Shown here in pieces: positions 8,990-17,695 of a stretch of DNA of 64,000 bases. Under the pieces are notes generated by a model. That model saw only the letters and a list, made by a program, of their open reading frames with translations, was not told the DNA's origin and ran no database searches. The stretch is taken from contig JAKQHY010000211.1 in the NCBI GenBank assembly GCA_029555965.1, positions 31,407-95,406 of the forward strand, written 5' to 3'. The translations under genes were made by a program, and so were the position numbers. Source of the DNA: Chloroflexota bacterium (GTDB lineage Bacteria > Chloroflexota > Anaerolineae > B4-G1 > SLSP01). Each line of letters starts with the position of its first letter. The first letter of the stretch is position 1.

Positions 8990-9552
8990 TAAATTTTGGG
9001 CCGTTTGAGGTAAGCGGGCGGCATCGTCTCGACCAGGTAGATGAGTGGTGTCGGATGGTAGAACGCGATGCCGGCGGCGTGGGCGGCGGCGGCGTCCACG
9101 GTGAGGATGACCGGCTCGTGGGTGTGGCGCAGGGCGATACTGCGGGCGGTGGCTTCGTCTTCGGCCAGGTGGACGTACTGCCGCGCCATCGGCTTCAGGC
9201 CTTCCTGGAAAATAGTCTCCAACGCTTCCGGCGTGGTGCCATGATAGAGCACGTCCGGCGGCGTGACGGCCTCGTATTCGGGGCGCAGGGCGGTGTGGCC
9301 GTACAGGGCGCGGATGTAATCGCCATCGGGCCGGATGACGATCTCAAAGCGTTGACGGCCCGGCAGGGTCAGCACGGCGTCCACGTCCGCGCGGGTGGCC
9401 CAGCGGAAGTTGGGCAGACCCTTGAGGATGCGCATGATGTCCGCCAGCCGGGCATACCCCGCCGCATCCAACGCCAGCGGAAATTTCTCCGGCCGGTGGC
9501 GCAGCAGCAGCGAGAGGAATTTGCTCAGTTTTTGGAGTTGGGGAGTGTTCAT
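8989..9552 (-). CDS. kptA: RNA 2'-phosphotransferase, Tpt1/KptA family
   Basis: The 187-residue protein has family hallmarks: KLSKFLSLLLRHRPEKFPL near the N-terminus, YHGTTPEALETIFQEGLKPM, and YVHLAEDEATARSI. The family uses NAD+ to remove an internal 2'-phosphate from RNA, releasing ADP-ribose 1''-2'' cyclic phosphate. The bacterial substrate is uncertain because these bacteria lack the eukaryotic splicing route that makes such phosphates. ATG 9552 follows AAAGGA, and the longer frame to 9609 runs through a repeat palindrome and is rejected. The length is close to that of E. coli KptA. Confidence 0.9.
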   Translation of the reverse strand: MNTPQLQKLSKFLSLLLRHRPEKFPLALDAAGYARLADIMRILKGLPNFRWATRADVDAVLTLPGRQRFEIVIRPDGDYIRALYGHTALRPEYEAVTPPDVLYHGTTPEALETIFQEGLKPMARQYVHLAEDEATARSIALRHTHEPVILTVDAAAAHAAGIAFYHPTPLIYLVETMPPAYLKRPKI

Positions 9553-9580
9553 CGTTGTGTCCTTTGGTAATGGGTAATGA

Positions 9581-9619
9581 GAAATGAGTAATGAGTGCAG
9601 TGCACTCATTACTCATTTC
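9581..9619. repeat. Perfect 39-nt palindrome upstream of kptA
   Basis: GAAATGAGTAATGAGTGCA (9581-9599) is followed by one G and then its exact reverse complement (9601-9619). It lies between the stop of the TtcA-like gene and the kptA ribosome site. It is built from AATGAGT-type heptamers facing their complements, so it belongs with the opposed heptamer repeats and may also form a strong RNA hairpin. Confidence 0.85.
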
Positions 9620-9633
9620 TTCTTACTCATTTC

Positions 9634-10326
9634 TCATTTCTGATTTCCACTTATCCGCCACAGATTGGCGCGGAATTGGGTTTGTTCTTTTTTGCTGAAG
9701 GTGGCGAGGAAACGGGCGAGGCGGACGCGGCGGGTGTCGTCGCGGCGCGGACATTCCAGCTCCGGCGGAAACGTCCAACCCTGCGCGCGGGCGTAGCGGG
9801 CGATGTCGGCTGCCGGTGCGTAGATCAGCGGGCGGATGAGGGTGAAGCGTCCCTCAAAGAAGCTGCGGCGCGGCGGCAGCGATTCCAGGCGACCTTTGTA
9901 AAGCAGGCTCATCAGGGTGGTTACGGCGGCATCGTCGGCGTGGTGGCCGTAGGCGATTTTGTTGCAGTCCAGCGCTTCGGCGGCGAAAAACAGCGCCTTA
10001 CGGCGGTTAAACGCGCAGCGGAAGCAGGCCATCGGCAGGGCCTCGTCTGGCGAGACGTTCAGCGGCGCGATGTGGTAAGGTACGCCCAGGCTTTGCAGCC
10101 ACGGCTCCAGGATGGGGACAAGGGCCGGCAGTCCGACGCCCGCGCCGTCAATGTGGACGGCGACAACTTCGTACCTGCCGGGGACGTCCACGCCGCGCAC
10201 CAGCAAGTCCAGCAGCGCGCGGCTGTCCTTTCCGCCGGACACCCCCACGGCGATGCGGTCGCCGTCCGTGATGAGGTCGAAATCGCGGATGGCGCGGTTG
10301 AGCAGCGAGTGCAGGTGAGATGGCAT
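9634..10326 (-). CDS. TtcA-like PP-loop ATPase (putative tRNA thiolation enzyme)
   Basis: The 230-residue protein has the PP-loop AVGVSGGKDSRALL near residue 27, a central CFRC pair (ACFRCAFNRRKALF), GHHADDAAVTTLMSLLYKG, and a later conserved-looking ECPRRDDTRR. This matches the TtcA/TilS superfamily. The Cys pair and GHHxDD motif fit TtcA, which makes 2-thiocytidine at position 32 of tRNAs with an iron-sulfur cluster. It is shorter than E. coli TtcA (about 310 aa), so the target base remains open. The start ATG 10326 lies just after a GTTAGGA repeat block. Confidence 0.78.
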   Translation of the reverse strand: MPSHLHSLLNRAIRDFDLITDGDRIAVGVSGGKDSRALLDLLVRGVDVPGRYEVVAVHIDGAGVGLPALVPILEPWLQSLGVPYHIAPLNVSPDEALPMACFRCAFNRRKALFFAAEALDCNKIAYGHHADDAAVTTLMSLLYKGRLESLPPRRSFFEGRFTLIRPLIYAPAADIARYARAQGWTFPPELECPRRDDTRRVRLARFLATFSKKEQTQFRANLWRISGNQK

Positions 10327-10329
10327 ACG

Positions 10330-10437
10330 AGTTAGGAGTTAGGAGTTAGGATGGGATTGGCGGTGTTGCGCTGACTCGCTTTTTCGCCGATCCGCCTTTT
10401 CTCTGATCCGCTTTCTCGCTGATCCGCTTTCTCGCTT
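10330..10437. repeat. GTTAGGA heptamers followed by TCGCTGATCCGCTTTC repeats
   Basis: Three GTTAGGA units (10330-10352) are followed by a second repeat type in which TCGCTGATCCGCTTTC-like units recur about three times with variation (10374-10437). The block fills the gap between rfbB and the TtcA-like gene and touches the rfbB stop codon. Confidence 0.75.
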
Positions 10438-11465
10438 CATGATGCTTTCAGCCGCTTCTCGTACTGCCGCTCGTAGTATTGTTTGTACAGGTCGCCGCTT
10501 TTGATGGGACGCCACCACGCTTCGTTTTCGGCGTACCAACGCACGGTCTTGGCGACGGCTTCGGCGCAGGTGAGGTGACATTTCCAGCCGAGGGCGCGCA
10601 GTTTGCTCACGTCGAGCGCGTAGCGGCGGTCGTGACCGGGCCGGTCGGCCACATGCTTGATGAGGCTCTCCGGTTTGCCCAGCGTCGCCAGGACGATCCG
10701 CGTCATCTCGATGTTGGTCATCTCTGCGCCGGTGCCGACGTTGTAGATCTCCCCCAGTTTTCCCCGGTGCAGCACCACGTCAATGCCCTCGCAGTGATCC
10801 AGCACGTACTGATAGTCGCGCACCTGTAGCCCGTCGCCGTAGACGGGGAGCGGCTGGTCGTCTATGGCGTTGGTGGCAAACAGCGGCACGACTTTCTCCG
10901 GGTACTGGTACGGGCCGACGTTGTTCGCGCCGCGCGTGATCGTGACGGGCAGACCCCACGAGGCGTGGTACGCCAGCGTCATCAGGTCGCCGGCGGTCTT
11001 GCTGGCTGAGTAGGGGCTGCGCGGTTCGTAGGGATCGGTTTCCGCAGAGCGGCCCGTCAACACCTGCCCGTAAACCTCATCGGTGCTGACCTGGTGATAG
11101 CGTTCCAACTGGTGCGTTTTGGCTGCTTCGAGCAGGACGTAGGTGCCGTACACGTCGGTTTGAATGAAAGACCCCGGCTCTGTCAAAGAACGATCCACGT
11201 GCGTTTCGGCGGCAAAGTTGACGATGGTGTCCAGCTTGTAGTCCGTGATCGTCTGTTCCACCTGTTTCGCGTCACAGATGTCGCCTTGCACGAAGGCGTA
11301 GCGGTCGCCAAAGCGCTCCGCCACGTCCTGCAAATTCTCCCGCCGCCCGGCGTAGGTCAGCTTGTCGTAGACGACGATGAAGTAATCGGGGTATTTCTCC
11401 AGCATGTAGCGCGTGAAATTCGAGCCGATGAAGCCCGCGCCTCCTGTCACCATCAAACGTTGCAT
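10437..11465 (-). CDS. rfbB: dTDP-glucose 4,6-dehydratase
   Basis: The 342-residue short-chain dehydrogenase has the NAD-binding GGAGFIGSN at residues 8-16, the STDEVYG catalytic segment (Thr, Asp, Glu of the dehydratase subfamily) and YSASKTAGD with the Tyr-x3-Lys pair. It forms dTDP-4-keto-6-deoxyglucose, the precursor of rhamnose and other deoxysugars. The other rml genes are not in this window. ATG 11465 is preceded by AAGGAGG with 6-nt spacing. The frame to 11525 reads a repeat and is rejected. Confidence 0.93.
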   Translation of the reverse strand: MQRLMVTGGAGFIGSNFTRYMLEKYPDYFIVVYDKLTYAGRRENLQDVAERFGDRYAFVQGDICDAKQVEQTITDYKLDTIVNFAAETHVDRSLTEPGSFIQTDVYGTYVLLEAAKTHQLERYHQVSTDEVYGQVLTGRSAETDPYEPRSPYSASKTAGDLMTLAYHASWGLPVTITRGANNVGPYQYPEKVVPLFATNAIDDQPLPVYGDGLQVRDYQYVLDHCEGIDVVLHRGKLGEIYNVGTGAEMTNIEMTRIVLATLGKPESLIKHVADRPGHDRRYALDVSKLRALGWKCHLTCAEAVAKTVRWYAENEAWWRPIKSGDLYKQYYERQYEKRLKAS

Positions 11466-11482
11466 TGTGAGCCTCCTTAAGT

Positions 11483-11547
11483 AGCCACAGAGACACAGAG
11501 AACACAGGGAAAAAACTCTGCGCACTCTGCGTGCTCTGCGGTGAAAT
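11483..11547. repeat. Imperfect inverted repeat of ACAGAGA / CTCTGCG units
   Basis: The block contains CACAGAGACACAGAGAACACAG followed, after an A-run, by CTCTGCGCACTCTGCGTGCTCTGCGG. Short units repeat within each arm and the arms are partly complementary. It lies in the rfbB leader, 18 bp upstream of the start codon, and is another member of the dispersed repeats of this genome. Confidence 0.6.
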
Positions 11548-11655
11548 GATTTTTCCTCCGCTCATTGTAACACAAAAAGGCCGGGACGTATGGGGTTAAG
11601 GCTTCAGGCAATGTTAATCTATCTGTAACCTAACATAATGGCCTTCCGAGGTAAG

Positions 11656-13935
11656 ATGATTTTGAACTTAATCATTGGAAAAATGGCTATGAACACACAA
11701 AAAAGAGTTCCCTTAGTGGCGATGAACCGGCTCAAGCCGGAAAACGTGGCAGCAGAAATCTCGCGGTTGAACCACGATCTGGCGCGGCGCGCGCAGGAAT
11801 TGGCGATGCTGAACAAAGCCGGCCAGATGATGACGTCCAGCCTCGATCTCAACGCGGTGCTCGCTACCGCACTGGATGAGGTGATCCGCCTGTTGGATGT
11901 GGTGGGCGCGTCGGTCTGGCTGTTGGAGCCGGCGCCTGGGGAGGGGCCGCCACACACCACACACTGGGTCGTGTGTCGCGCCGTCGCCGGTGAGCAGCAG
12001 GAGGTAGTGCGCAATTGGCGGCTGGCGTTGGGGCAGGGGATTGTCGGTTGGGTGGCGCAGAGCGGCCAGCCTTTGATTGTGCCCGATGTACAGGCTGATG
12101 ACCGACATTTTCAGGAAGTGGATCAACGCACTGGCCTTCCGCTGCGCGCCATTCTCAGCGTGCCGTTGCAGGTCAAGGATAGCGTCATCGGCGTGCTCCA
12201 GGTGGTGGATGTTCAGGTAGGAAGATTCTCGACGGATGATCTGACGCTGCTGGAGCCGCTGGCGGCTTTTACCGCGATTGCGGTGGAGAATGCTCGCTTG
12301 TATGCCGAGGCCAAGCGTCTGCGCGATTTCAATGAGGAGATTGTGCAGAGCATGGAGGAGGGGGTGCTGTTGGAGGATGCCGCCGGTTACATCACTTTTG
12401 TCAACACCAAGATGGCAGAATTGTTGGGGGCGCCGGCGGATACATTGTTCGGGCAGCACTGGACAGGGATCGCGGCCGCGGACAGTCTGATGTTGTTGCA
12501 CGAGTGGGGCGGGCAGTCGCCGGAAAATTCGGCGAAGCACTACGAAACAGAATTGGTTATGACCAACGGCCAGCGGCTGCCGGTGCTCGTCAGCGGCCGA
12601 TTACTCTGGACGCCGTCTCCGGAGGATGCGGAGGCGCATTTTGCCGGTATCCTGGCCGTCTTCACCGATATTACCGAGCGGAAGCAAGGGGAAGCCACCC
12701 TGCGCCGGCGCAATAAGGATTTGGCGACATTGAACGCCATTACTACGGCTATTGGGCAGCCGGTGGGGTTGGATCAGGCGTTTCGCGTCATTCTGGATAA
12801 GACGTTGGAAGTCACCAATATGCCCGCCGGGGCGATCCATTTGCTGGACATCACTAAGGGCACACTAAGTCTGGCGGCGCAGCATGGCTTGCCGGCGCCC
12901 CTGCGCGCCGAAGTGCGAACGGTCAATCTGGGGCATGGGGCGATTGGACAGGTTGCTAAATGGAGTAAATCCATCGTCCAGGAGCGGGTGGTGGCCGATC
13001 CCGACGCGCCGGGCAGCGCCCAGTTCCATGGCTACGCCGGACTGCCGATTACCTCGCACAATCGGGTATTGGGCGTCTTCAGTGTCTATAGCCACAGTCT
13101 GGATCATCTGAATGTCCACGAAGTACAACTGCTCACTGCCATTGCCAACCAGATTGGCGTCGTTGTCGAAAACACGCGCCGCGCCGAGGAAGTGGCCCAG
13201 ATGGAAATCCTGCGCGAGTTGAATCGGCTGCGCTCCGAGTTGATCGCCAATGCTTCGCACGAGTTGCGGACTCCATTGGGGTTGATCAAGGTATTCTGTA
13301 CGTCACTGCTGGCGGAGGATGTTAAGTTTGATGTGGCGACGCGCCAGCAGTTCTTGCGCGGTATTGATGAAGAGACGGATAAGTTGAAGTTGATTGTGGA
13401 TAACCTGTTAGGGCTGTCTACTTTGGAAAGCGGCCGCCTGCGGCTGGAACGCCAGCCCACCGATTTGGCGGCGCTGGTGCAGAAGGTGACGGAGGCGATG
13501 CAACTAGAGCTGGAGCGGAGTGTGACGCCTGCGCGCCATCATTTTGTTTTAGATTTCCCGACCACCCCTCTGGTTGCGCCCATAGACGCCAAGCGTATTG
13601 AGCAAGTGCTGCGCAATTTATTGAACAACGCCCTCAAATATTCGCCCAACGGTGGGGCCGTCACCATCCAGGGACGCGGCGATAAATGGCAGGCGCTCGT
13701 GCGCATCAGTGACGAGGGCATCGGGATGCAGCCGGAAGATTTGGAACGCATTTTTGACCGGTTCTACCGGGTTGAGGATGACACGACGCGCGCCATCGGC
13801 GGCGTTGGTTTGGGGCTGGCCGTTTGCAAGGGCATTGTGGAGGCGCACGGCGGCCGCATCTGGGCTGAAAGCGCGCCGGGCGCGGGCAGCCATTTCTACT
13901 TCACGCTGCCGATGGCTGAGACGGATGAGCTGTGA
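11656..13935 (+). CDS. Histidine kinase, GAF-PAS-GAF sensor
   Basis: A soluble kinase of about 759 residues. A first GAF domain (about 45-210) is followed by a PAS domain (about 220-345, FTDITERKQ), a second GAF (about 365-520), a HisKA helix pair (ANASHELRTPLGLIKVF) and a complete HATPase domain (NLLNNALKYSPNGG, DEGIGM, GVGLGLAV). No membrane segment is seen, so it senses an intracellular signal. It is followed by an OmpR-type regulator and opens the long signalling locus. The start is uncertain. ATG 11656 has GAGG upstream, while ATG 11683 and 11689 follow GGAAAA. Confidence 0.9.
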   Translation: MILNLIIGKMAMNTQKRVPLVAMNRLKPENVAAEISRLNHDLARRAQELAMLNKAGQMMTSSLDLNAVLATALDEVIRLLDVVGASVWLLEPAPGEGPPHTTHWVVCRAVAGEQQEVVRNWRLALGQGIVGWVAQSGQPLIVPDVQADDRHFQEVDQRTGLPLRAILSVPLQVKDSVIGVLQVVDVQVGRFSTDDLTLLEPLAAFTAIAVENARLYAEAKRLRDFNEEIVQSMEEGVLLEDAAGYITFVNTKMAELLGAPADTLFGQHWTGIAAADSLMLLHEWGGQSPENSAKHYETELVMTNGQRLPVLVSGRLLWTPSPEDAEAHFAGILAVFTDITERKQGEATLRRRNKDLATLNAITTAIGQPVGLDQAFRVILDKTLEVTNMPAGAIHLLDITKGTLSLAAQHGLPAPLRAEVRTVNLGHGAIGQVAKWSKSIVQERVVADPDAPGSAQFHGYAGLPITSHNRVLGVFSVYSHSLDHLNVHEVQLLTAIANQIGVVVENTRRAEEVAQMEILRELNRLRSELIANASHELRTPLGLIKVFCTSLLAEDVKFDVATRQQFLRGIDEETDKLKLIVDNLLGLSTLESGRLRLERQPTDLAALVQKVTEAMQLELERSVTPARHHFVLDFPTTPLVAPIDAKRIEQVLRNLLNNALKYSPNGGAVTIQGRGDKWQALVRISDEGIGMQPEDLERIFDRFYRVEDDTTRAIGGVGLGLAVCKGIVEAHGGRIWAESAPGAGSHFYFTLPMAETDEL

Positions 13936-13960
13936 TGTTGAGTTTTGGAAATTGGAAATC

Positions 13961-13990
13961 GGTAACTGGGAACTGGGAACTGGGAACTGA
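13961..13990. repeat. GGGAACT heptamer repeats
   Basis: About four units of GGGAACT (first unit GGTAACT) lie directly after the kinase gene and before the response regulator's ribosome site. The block ends in ATTCCC, which could pair back with a unit. Confidence 0.75.
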
Positions 13991-14038
13991 TTCCCGATCA
14001 CTGCTCACCGATTTCCTGAAAGACTGAGGCGAAGGGAT

Positions 14039-14740
14039 ATGAACAAGCGTAAGCCGCGAGTGTTGGTGGTGGATGACGAGCCGCGTTATGTGTGGGCGAT
14101 CAGGATGAACCTGGAAGCGCGCGGCTATGAGGTTGTGGTCGCGCAGGATGGGGAAGCGGCCATCGGGCATGCCGTCACCGCCGACCCGGATGTGATTATG
14201 CTGGACGTGCGGATGCCGGGGATGAACGGCTACGAAGTCTGCAAGCAGATTCGGGAATTTTCCGCCGTGCCGATCATTATGTTGACTGCGCTGGCCGAAG
14301 AGGTGGACAAGGTTAAGGGTCTGGACGCCGGCGCCGACGATTACGTGACCAAGCCTTTCGGCGCGGAGGAATTGTTGGCGCGCGTGCGCGCCGCCGTGCG
14401 TCGTCGGGAGCGGGTCGAGCGTGCCGCCGCGCCGCCGGTCTTGCGTACTGGCGAGTTGGAAGTGGACTTGATCCGACAGCGGGTGTTTGTGCGTGACGCG
14501 GAAGTCACGCTGACGCCGGTGGAATTCCGCCTGCTGCAAGAGTTGGCGAAGCAGTCTGGGCGCGTGCTTGTGCCGGAGTATTTGTTGGAGAAGGTCTGGG
14601 GTGTCGGCTACGAGGGAGAGCAGCGCTTGCTCCGCCAGGCCGTCCACCGACTGCGCCAGAAGATTGAAGGCGACCCCGGTCATCCACGCTACATCCACAC
14701 CCTGCGCGGGATTGGGTATACCCTCTCAGATGCGGCGTGA
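14039..14740 (+). CDS. OmpR/PhoB-family response regulator
   Basis: The 233-residue protein has a receiver at about 6-120 (VLVVDDEP, phosphorylation site in VIMLDVRMPG, the threonine of IIMLTA and the lysine of DYVTKPFG). A winged-helix domain follows with EVTLTPVEFRLLQELA and an HYIHTLRGIGY-like end (RYIHTLRGIGYTL). It binds DNA when phosphorylated, and the GAF-PAS-GAF kinase 100 bp upstream is the likely partner. The start follows GAAGGGAT. Confidence 0.94.
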   Translation: MNKRKPRVLVVDDEPRYVWAIRMNLEARGYEVVVAQDGEAAIGHAVTADPDVIMLDVRMPGMNGYEVCKQIREFSAVPIIMLTALAEEVDKVKGLDAGADDYVTKPFGAEELLARVRAAVRRRERVERAAAPPVLRTGELEVDLIRQRVFVRDAEVTLTPVEFRLLQELAKQSGRVLVPEYLLEKVWGVGYEGEQRLLRQAVHRLRQKIEGDPGHPRYIHTLRGIGYTLSDAA

Positions 14741-14742
14741 GC

Positions 14743-14869
14743 GAGTTAGGAGTTAGGAGTTAGGAGTTAGGAGTTAGGAGTTAGGAAGAAAGCTAGGCGT
14801 AACTTCCCCACTTGCAACTCCTCATTCCTCACTCGCAATTCCTCACTCGCAACTCCTCACTCCCCGGTT
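14743..14869. repeat. Opposed heptamer repeat pair after the OmpR regulator gene
   Basis: Six GTTAGGA units (14743-14785) face about seven reverse-type units (CTCGCAA, CTCCTCA, CTCATTC variants, 14811-14869). They could pair into a long imperfect RNA hairpin. The following AT-rich 150 bp (14870-15018) may hold the promoter for the next gene, but no convincing -35/-10 pair could be chosen. Confidence 0.8.
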
Positions 14870-15018
14870 GGATCGCTTTTGGAATATTAGAATGTAGGTT
14901 TGTAACATTTTCGGAATATATGTGTGTTAGGATATGGTTATAAAAATGACGATCATCAGGAGCATCACCTGAAACGCATCCAGGCAATGACTGGATCGCA
15001 AGGGCAGATGAGGTGAGC

Positions 15019-15459
15019 ATGGAGAACGCAAACGCAGAAGCGACAGAAAAAAAAGTGCTGGTGCTCAGCGATAACGAGACACTGGCTCAAGTCATTGAAT
15101 TTAGCCTGCGCAACGGCTTGAAGACAATCCAGGTGCGTTCGCTGGTGATGTCTGTTCCGCAGGAGCGGCAGGATCATGATGCGGACAACGCGCCGGATTT
15201 GATCGTAGTCGCGATGAGTTCGCCGTCCAACGAGCCGGTGGTGGCCTTGGCGCGGGCTTCGTTGGGCAGTTACATTGGTCGTGTGCCGATCCTCATCATT
15301 TCGGATAAGTGTTTCCAGGCCGATCTGGCCGTCCAAATTGCACATCTGGATTTTCCGTTTGTGATTGGGATGCTCAATGACAAAGTGAATGACATTCTCT
15401 ATCACGACATACTCGCCGGCTCTGGCATCGTTTCCGAAGTTGAGGCGCGGATGGCCTAG
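15019..15459 (+). CDS. Pseudo-receiver protein lacking the phosphorylation aspartate
   Basis: The 146-residue protein has the alternating pattern of a receiver domain: KVLVLSDNETLAQVIEFSLR at the N-terminus, a strand LIVVAMSSP and a later ILIISDK. The residue at the phosphorylation position is A65, and only part of the acidic pocket remains (SDN). It therefore cannot be phosphorylated in the usual way and may act by docking. It lies between an OmpR regulator and CheW, at the head of the chemosensory genes. ATG 15019 has GAGG with 5-nt spacing, and an in-frame GTG at 15013 overlaps that site. Confidence 0.65.
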   Translation: MENANAEATEKKVLVLSDNETLAQVIEFSLRNGLKTIQVRSLVMSVPQERQDHDADNAPDLIVVAMSSPSNEPVVALARASLGSYIGRVPILIISDKCFQADLAVQIAHLDFPFVIGMLNDKVNDILYHDILAGSGIVSEVEARMA

Positions 15460-15539
15460 TCGCAAGACGCGGCGTGCTGCGCCTACGTGGTCACACAGTC
15501 CTTTTTTAGAGAGGTTGGTTGTCAGGAGAATCAGCAACT

Positions 15540-16151
15540 ATGGCGAATGAAAGTGTTCCCATCACTGCCGCTTCCCATGCCCCTGTCGGCGCTGTTCAAG
15601 CGCAACGTTATCTCGTGGTTTTCCGGCTGGAAGCGCAAGGGTATGCCATCCCGGTAGAAGCCATCCTTCAAATCATCGAAATGGTCGCTATCACACCTAT
15701 CCCCCAGATCAACCCGGTGGTGGAAGGTCTTATCAACCTGCGCGGCGAGGTTGTTCCGGTGCTCAATTTGCGCCGCTATCTGGGAATGTCAGGCGCGCCG
15801 CTGCAATTGCACACCCCCATCATCCTGGTACATCACACCGGCGCGGATGCGACGGGCGCCGTGTGGCAGAAAGCCGGGCTGATTGTGGATGAGGTCTTGG
15901 ACGTGATGACCGTCCGCGATGAGGCAATCACCTCCCTGCCGGGGATTTTGCCCGAGGGGTTGCGGCAGGCGCCCATGGTCCAGGGGTTGGTGCATCACGC
16001 GCACGACCTCGTTATTTTGCTGGATGTGGCGCAACTCTTCGCGTCGGAGCAGTTGCCGCCGTTGTCTATGAAGTCCGCCACATTGGCGGAATTGCTGCCG
16101 GAAAGCGCGCCTTTTGACGCCGACGTCAACATGCTGGAGGTCGCGGCATGA
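15540..16151 (+). CDS. cheW: CheW-type chemosensory coupling protein
   Basis: The 203-residue protein has a CheW domain at about 22-165: YLVVFRLEAQGYAIPVEAILQIIE, a central VVEGLINLRGEVVPVLNLRRYLG and VDEVLDVM. CheW links receptors to CheA. A 40-residue C-terminal tail extends beyond the domain. ATG 15540 follows AGGAGA at 10 nt. A TTG at 15519 with GAGG upstream is an alternative. The stop overlaps the CheR start by 4 bp (ATGA), so the two are translationally coupled. Confidence 0.92.
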   Translation: MANESVPITAASHAPVGAVQAQRYLVVFRLEAQGYAIPVEAILQIIEMVAITPIPQINPVVEGLINLRGEVVPVLNLRRYLGMSGAPLQLHTPIILVHHTGADATGAVWQKAGLIVDEVLDVMTVRDEAITSLPGILPEGLRQAPMVQGLVHHAHDLVILLDVAQLFASEQLPPLSMKSATLAELLPESAPFDADVNMLEVAA

Positions 16152-17695
16152 ACGAGCGCGAACTTCGGCTGGAATACCGCGACTACGTGCGCTTTAACCG
16201 GCTGCTTCTCGACCGTTGCGGGATGTATTTTTCGGAGAGCCGCCAATCAGAACTGGCGCTGGGCGTCAAACAGGCATTTGCCGCCTCCACCTGCGTCAAC
16301 CTGGACGCTTACTACACCCTGTTGCTCGATCCGAAGGGCGGCGCGATGGAAATGGATCGGCTCATCAATGCGGTGACGGTTGGGGAGACGCATTTCTTCC
16401 GCAACCAACCGCAGTTTGACGCGCTGTACCATCACGTTCTACCGGCAATCATCGCGCGCCAACGATCTTTGCGCGCGTTGCGCATCTGGAGCGCGGGTTG
16501 CGCCAGCGGCGAGGAAGCCTACTCGGTGGCGATGCTGCTGCGGGAACTGCTGCCCGACGCCAACGACTGGGCCATCACCATTCTGGCGACCGACATCAAC
16601 AATGAGGCGCTGGACCGCGCGCGGCAGGCGGTATACGGCGAGTGGGCGTTCCGTGAAGAGCGCGCCCGCTTGTGGCGGCAGCGGTATTTCATCCCGGAGG
16701 GCAAGCGTTACCGGCTCAAGCCGGAAGTGTGCCGCATGGTGACGTTCGCCCGGCTGAACCTGGTGGAGGACGTTTATCCGAGTTATGAAACCAATACCAC
16801 CACGCTCGATCTCATCCTGTGCCGCAATGTGACTATCTATTTCAGCGAAACGGTCACGCGGCGGGTGGTGGCGCGGTTCTACGAAGCCTTGAGTCCGGGT
16901 GGCTGGCTGGTGGTCGGGCATGCCGAGCCATCCTTGAGTGTTTACCAGCGTTACGAGACGTGTAACTACCCCGACACGGTATTGTACCGGCGTCCCTGCC
17001 AATCTACCCTCGGCGGTGTTGAAAGGGGCGGCGCGTCGGCGCGCTCGGCCCGGCCGCCCGCCGTCGAGCCCCCCGCCTTACCCGAAGACACTCCGCCCTC
17101 CTATCCCCCGCCGGCGCCCGCCGTCGAAACGCCCGGCGACTTGCTCGAACAGGCGGAGGAATGGATTCACGATGGCCGTGCCGAGGAAGCGCGCGACCTG
17201 TTGTTGACCCTCTCCGCGTCACGGCCGGGGGATGCCCTTGTGGGTGTGCTGCTGGGGCGCGCGTACGCGAATCTAGGGGATTGGCGCAATGCAGAGTATT
17301 GGTGCGCGCATGCCGTCCATCTCGATAAGTTGGCCGGCGACGCTTACTATACGCTGTCGCTCGTTTATCAGCACCAGGGCCGTCTGGACGAGGCCATCAC
17401 GATGATGAAAAAGGTCGTGTATCTGGATCGCAATCACATTCTCGGTCATTTTGGCCTGGCCGACCTCTACCGCGACAAACGTTTGTGGGGTCAGGCGCAG
17501 AAATCATTGGACAATGCGCGCCGGCTGCTCAACGGTCACGCTGATGATGACTTGATTCCCGGTTCCGGCGGAATCACCGTCAGCAGCCTGCGCGAGACGA
17601 TTTTCCGGCAACAACAGCGGTGGGGGCTGGAGACGTCCGAGCAACGCTATATCCAGGAGGAATACAGTGGCAATGGAAGAACAACTCGCAACTAA
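16148..17695 (+). CDS. cheR: CheR methyltransferase with C-terminal TPR domain
   Basis: The 515-residue protein has a CheR N-domain and SAM domain at about 5-280, with VGETHFFRNQ, WSAGCASGEEAYSVAMLL (SAM site), ILATDIN and DLILCRNVTIYF. A proline-rich linker (about 290-335) leads to TPR repeats (about 340-490). CheR methylates glutamates of MCP signalling helices. TPR-bearing CheRs are known from non-flagellar (alternative-function) chemosensory systems. The TPR half may bind another array or stressosome part, because the MCP here lacks a C-terminal CheR-binding pentapeptide. Confidence 0.93.
   Translation: MNERELRLEYRDYVRFNRLLLDRCGMYFSESRQSELALGVKQAFAASTCVNLDAYYTLLLDPKGGAMEMDRLINAVTVGETHFFRNQPQFDALYHHVLPAIIARQRSLRALRIWSAGCASGEEAYSVAMLLRELLPDANDWAITILATDINNEALDRARQAVYGEWAFREERARLWRQRYFIPEGKRYRLKPEVCRMVTFARLNLVEDVYPSYETNTTTLDLILCRNVTIYFSETVTRRVVARFYEALSPGGWLVVGHAEPSLSVYQRYETCNYPDTVLYRRPCQSTLGGVERGGASARSARPPAVEPPALPEDTPPSYPPPAPAVETPGDLLEQAEEWIHDGRAEEARDLLLTLSASRPGDALVGVLLGRAYANLGDWRNAEYWCAHAVHLDKLAGDAYYTLSLVYQHQGRLDEAITMMKKVVYLDRNHILGHFGLADLYRDKRLWGQAQKSLDNARRLLNGHADDDLIPGSGGITVSSLRETIFRQQQRWGLETSEQRYIQEEYSGNGRTTRN

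Noticed and set aside
14870..15018. Promoter for the pseudo-receiver gene in the AT-rich segment
   Set aside because: Several TATA-like hexamers occur, but none has a convincing -35 at 16-18 bp.
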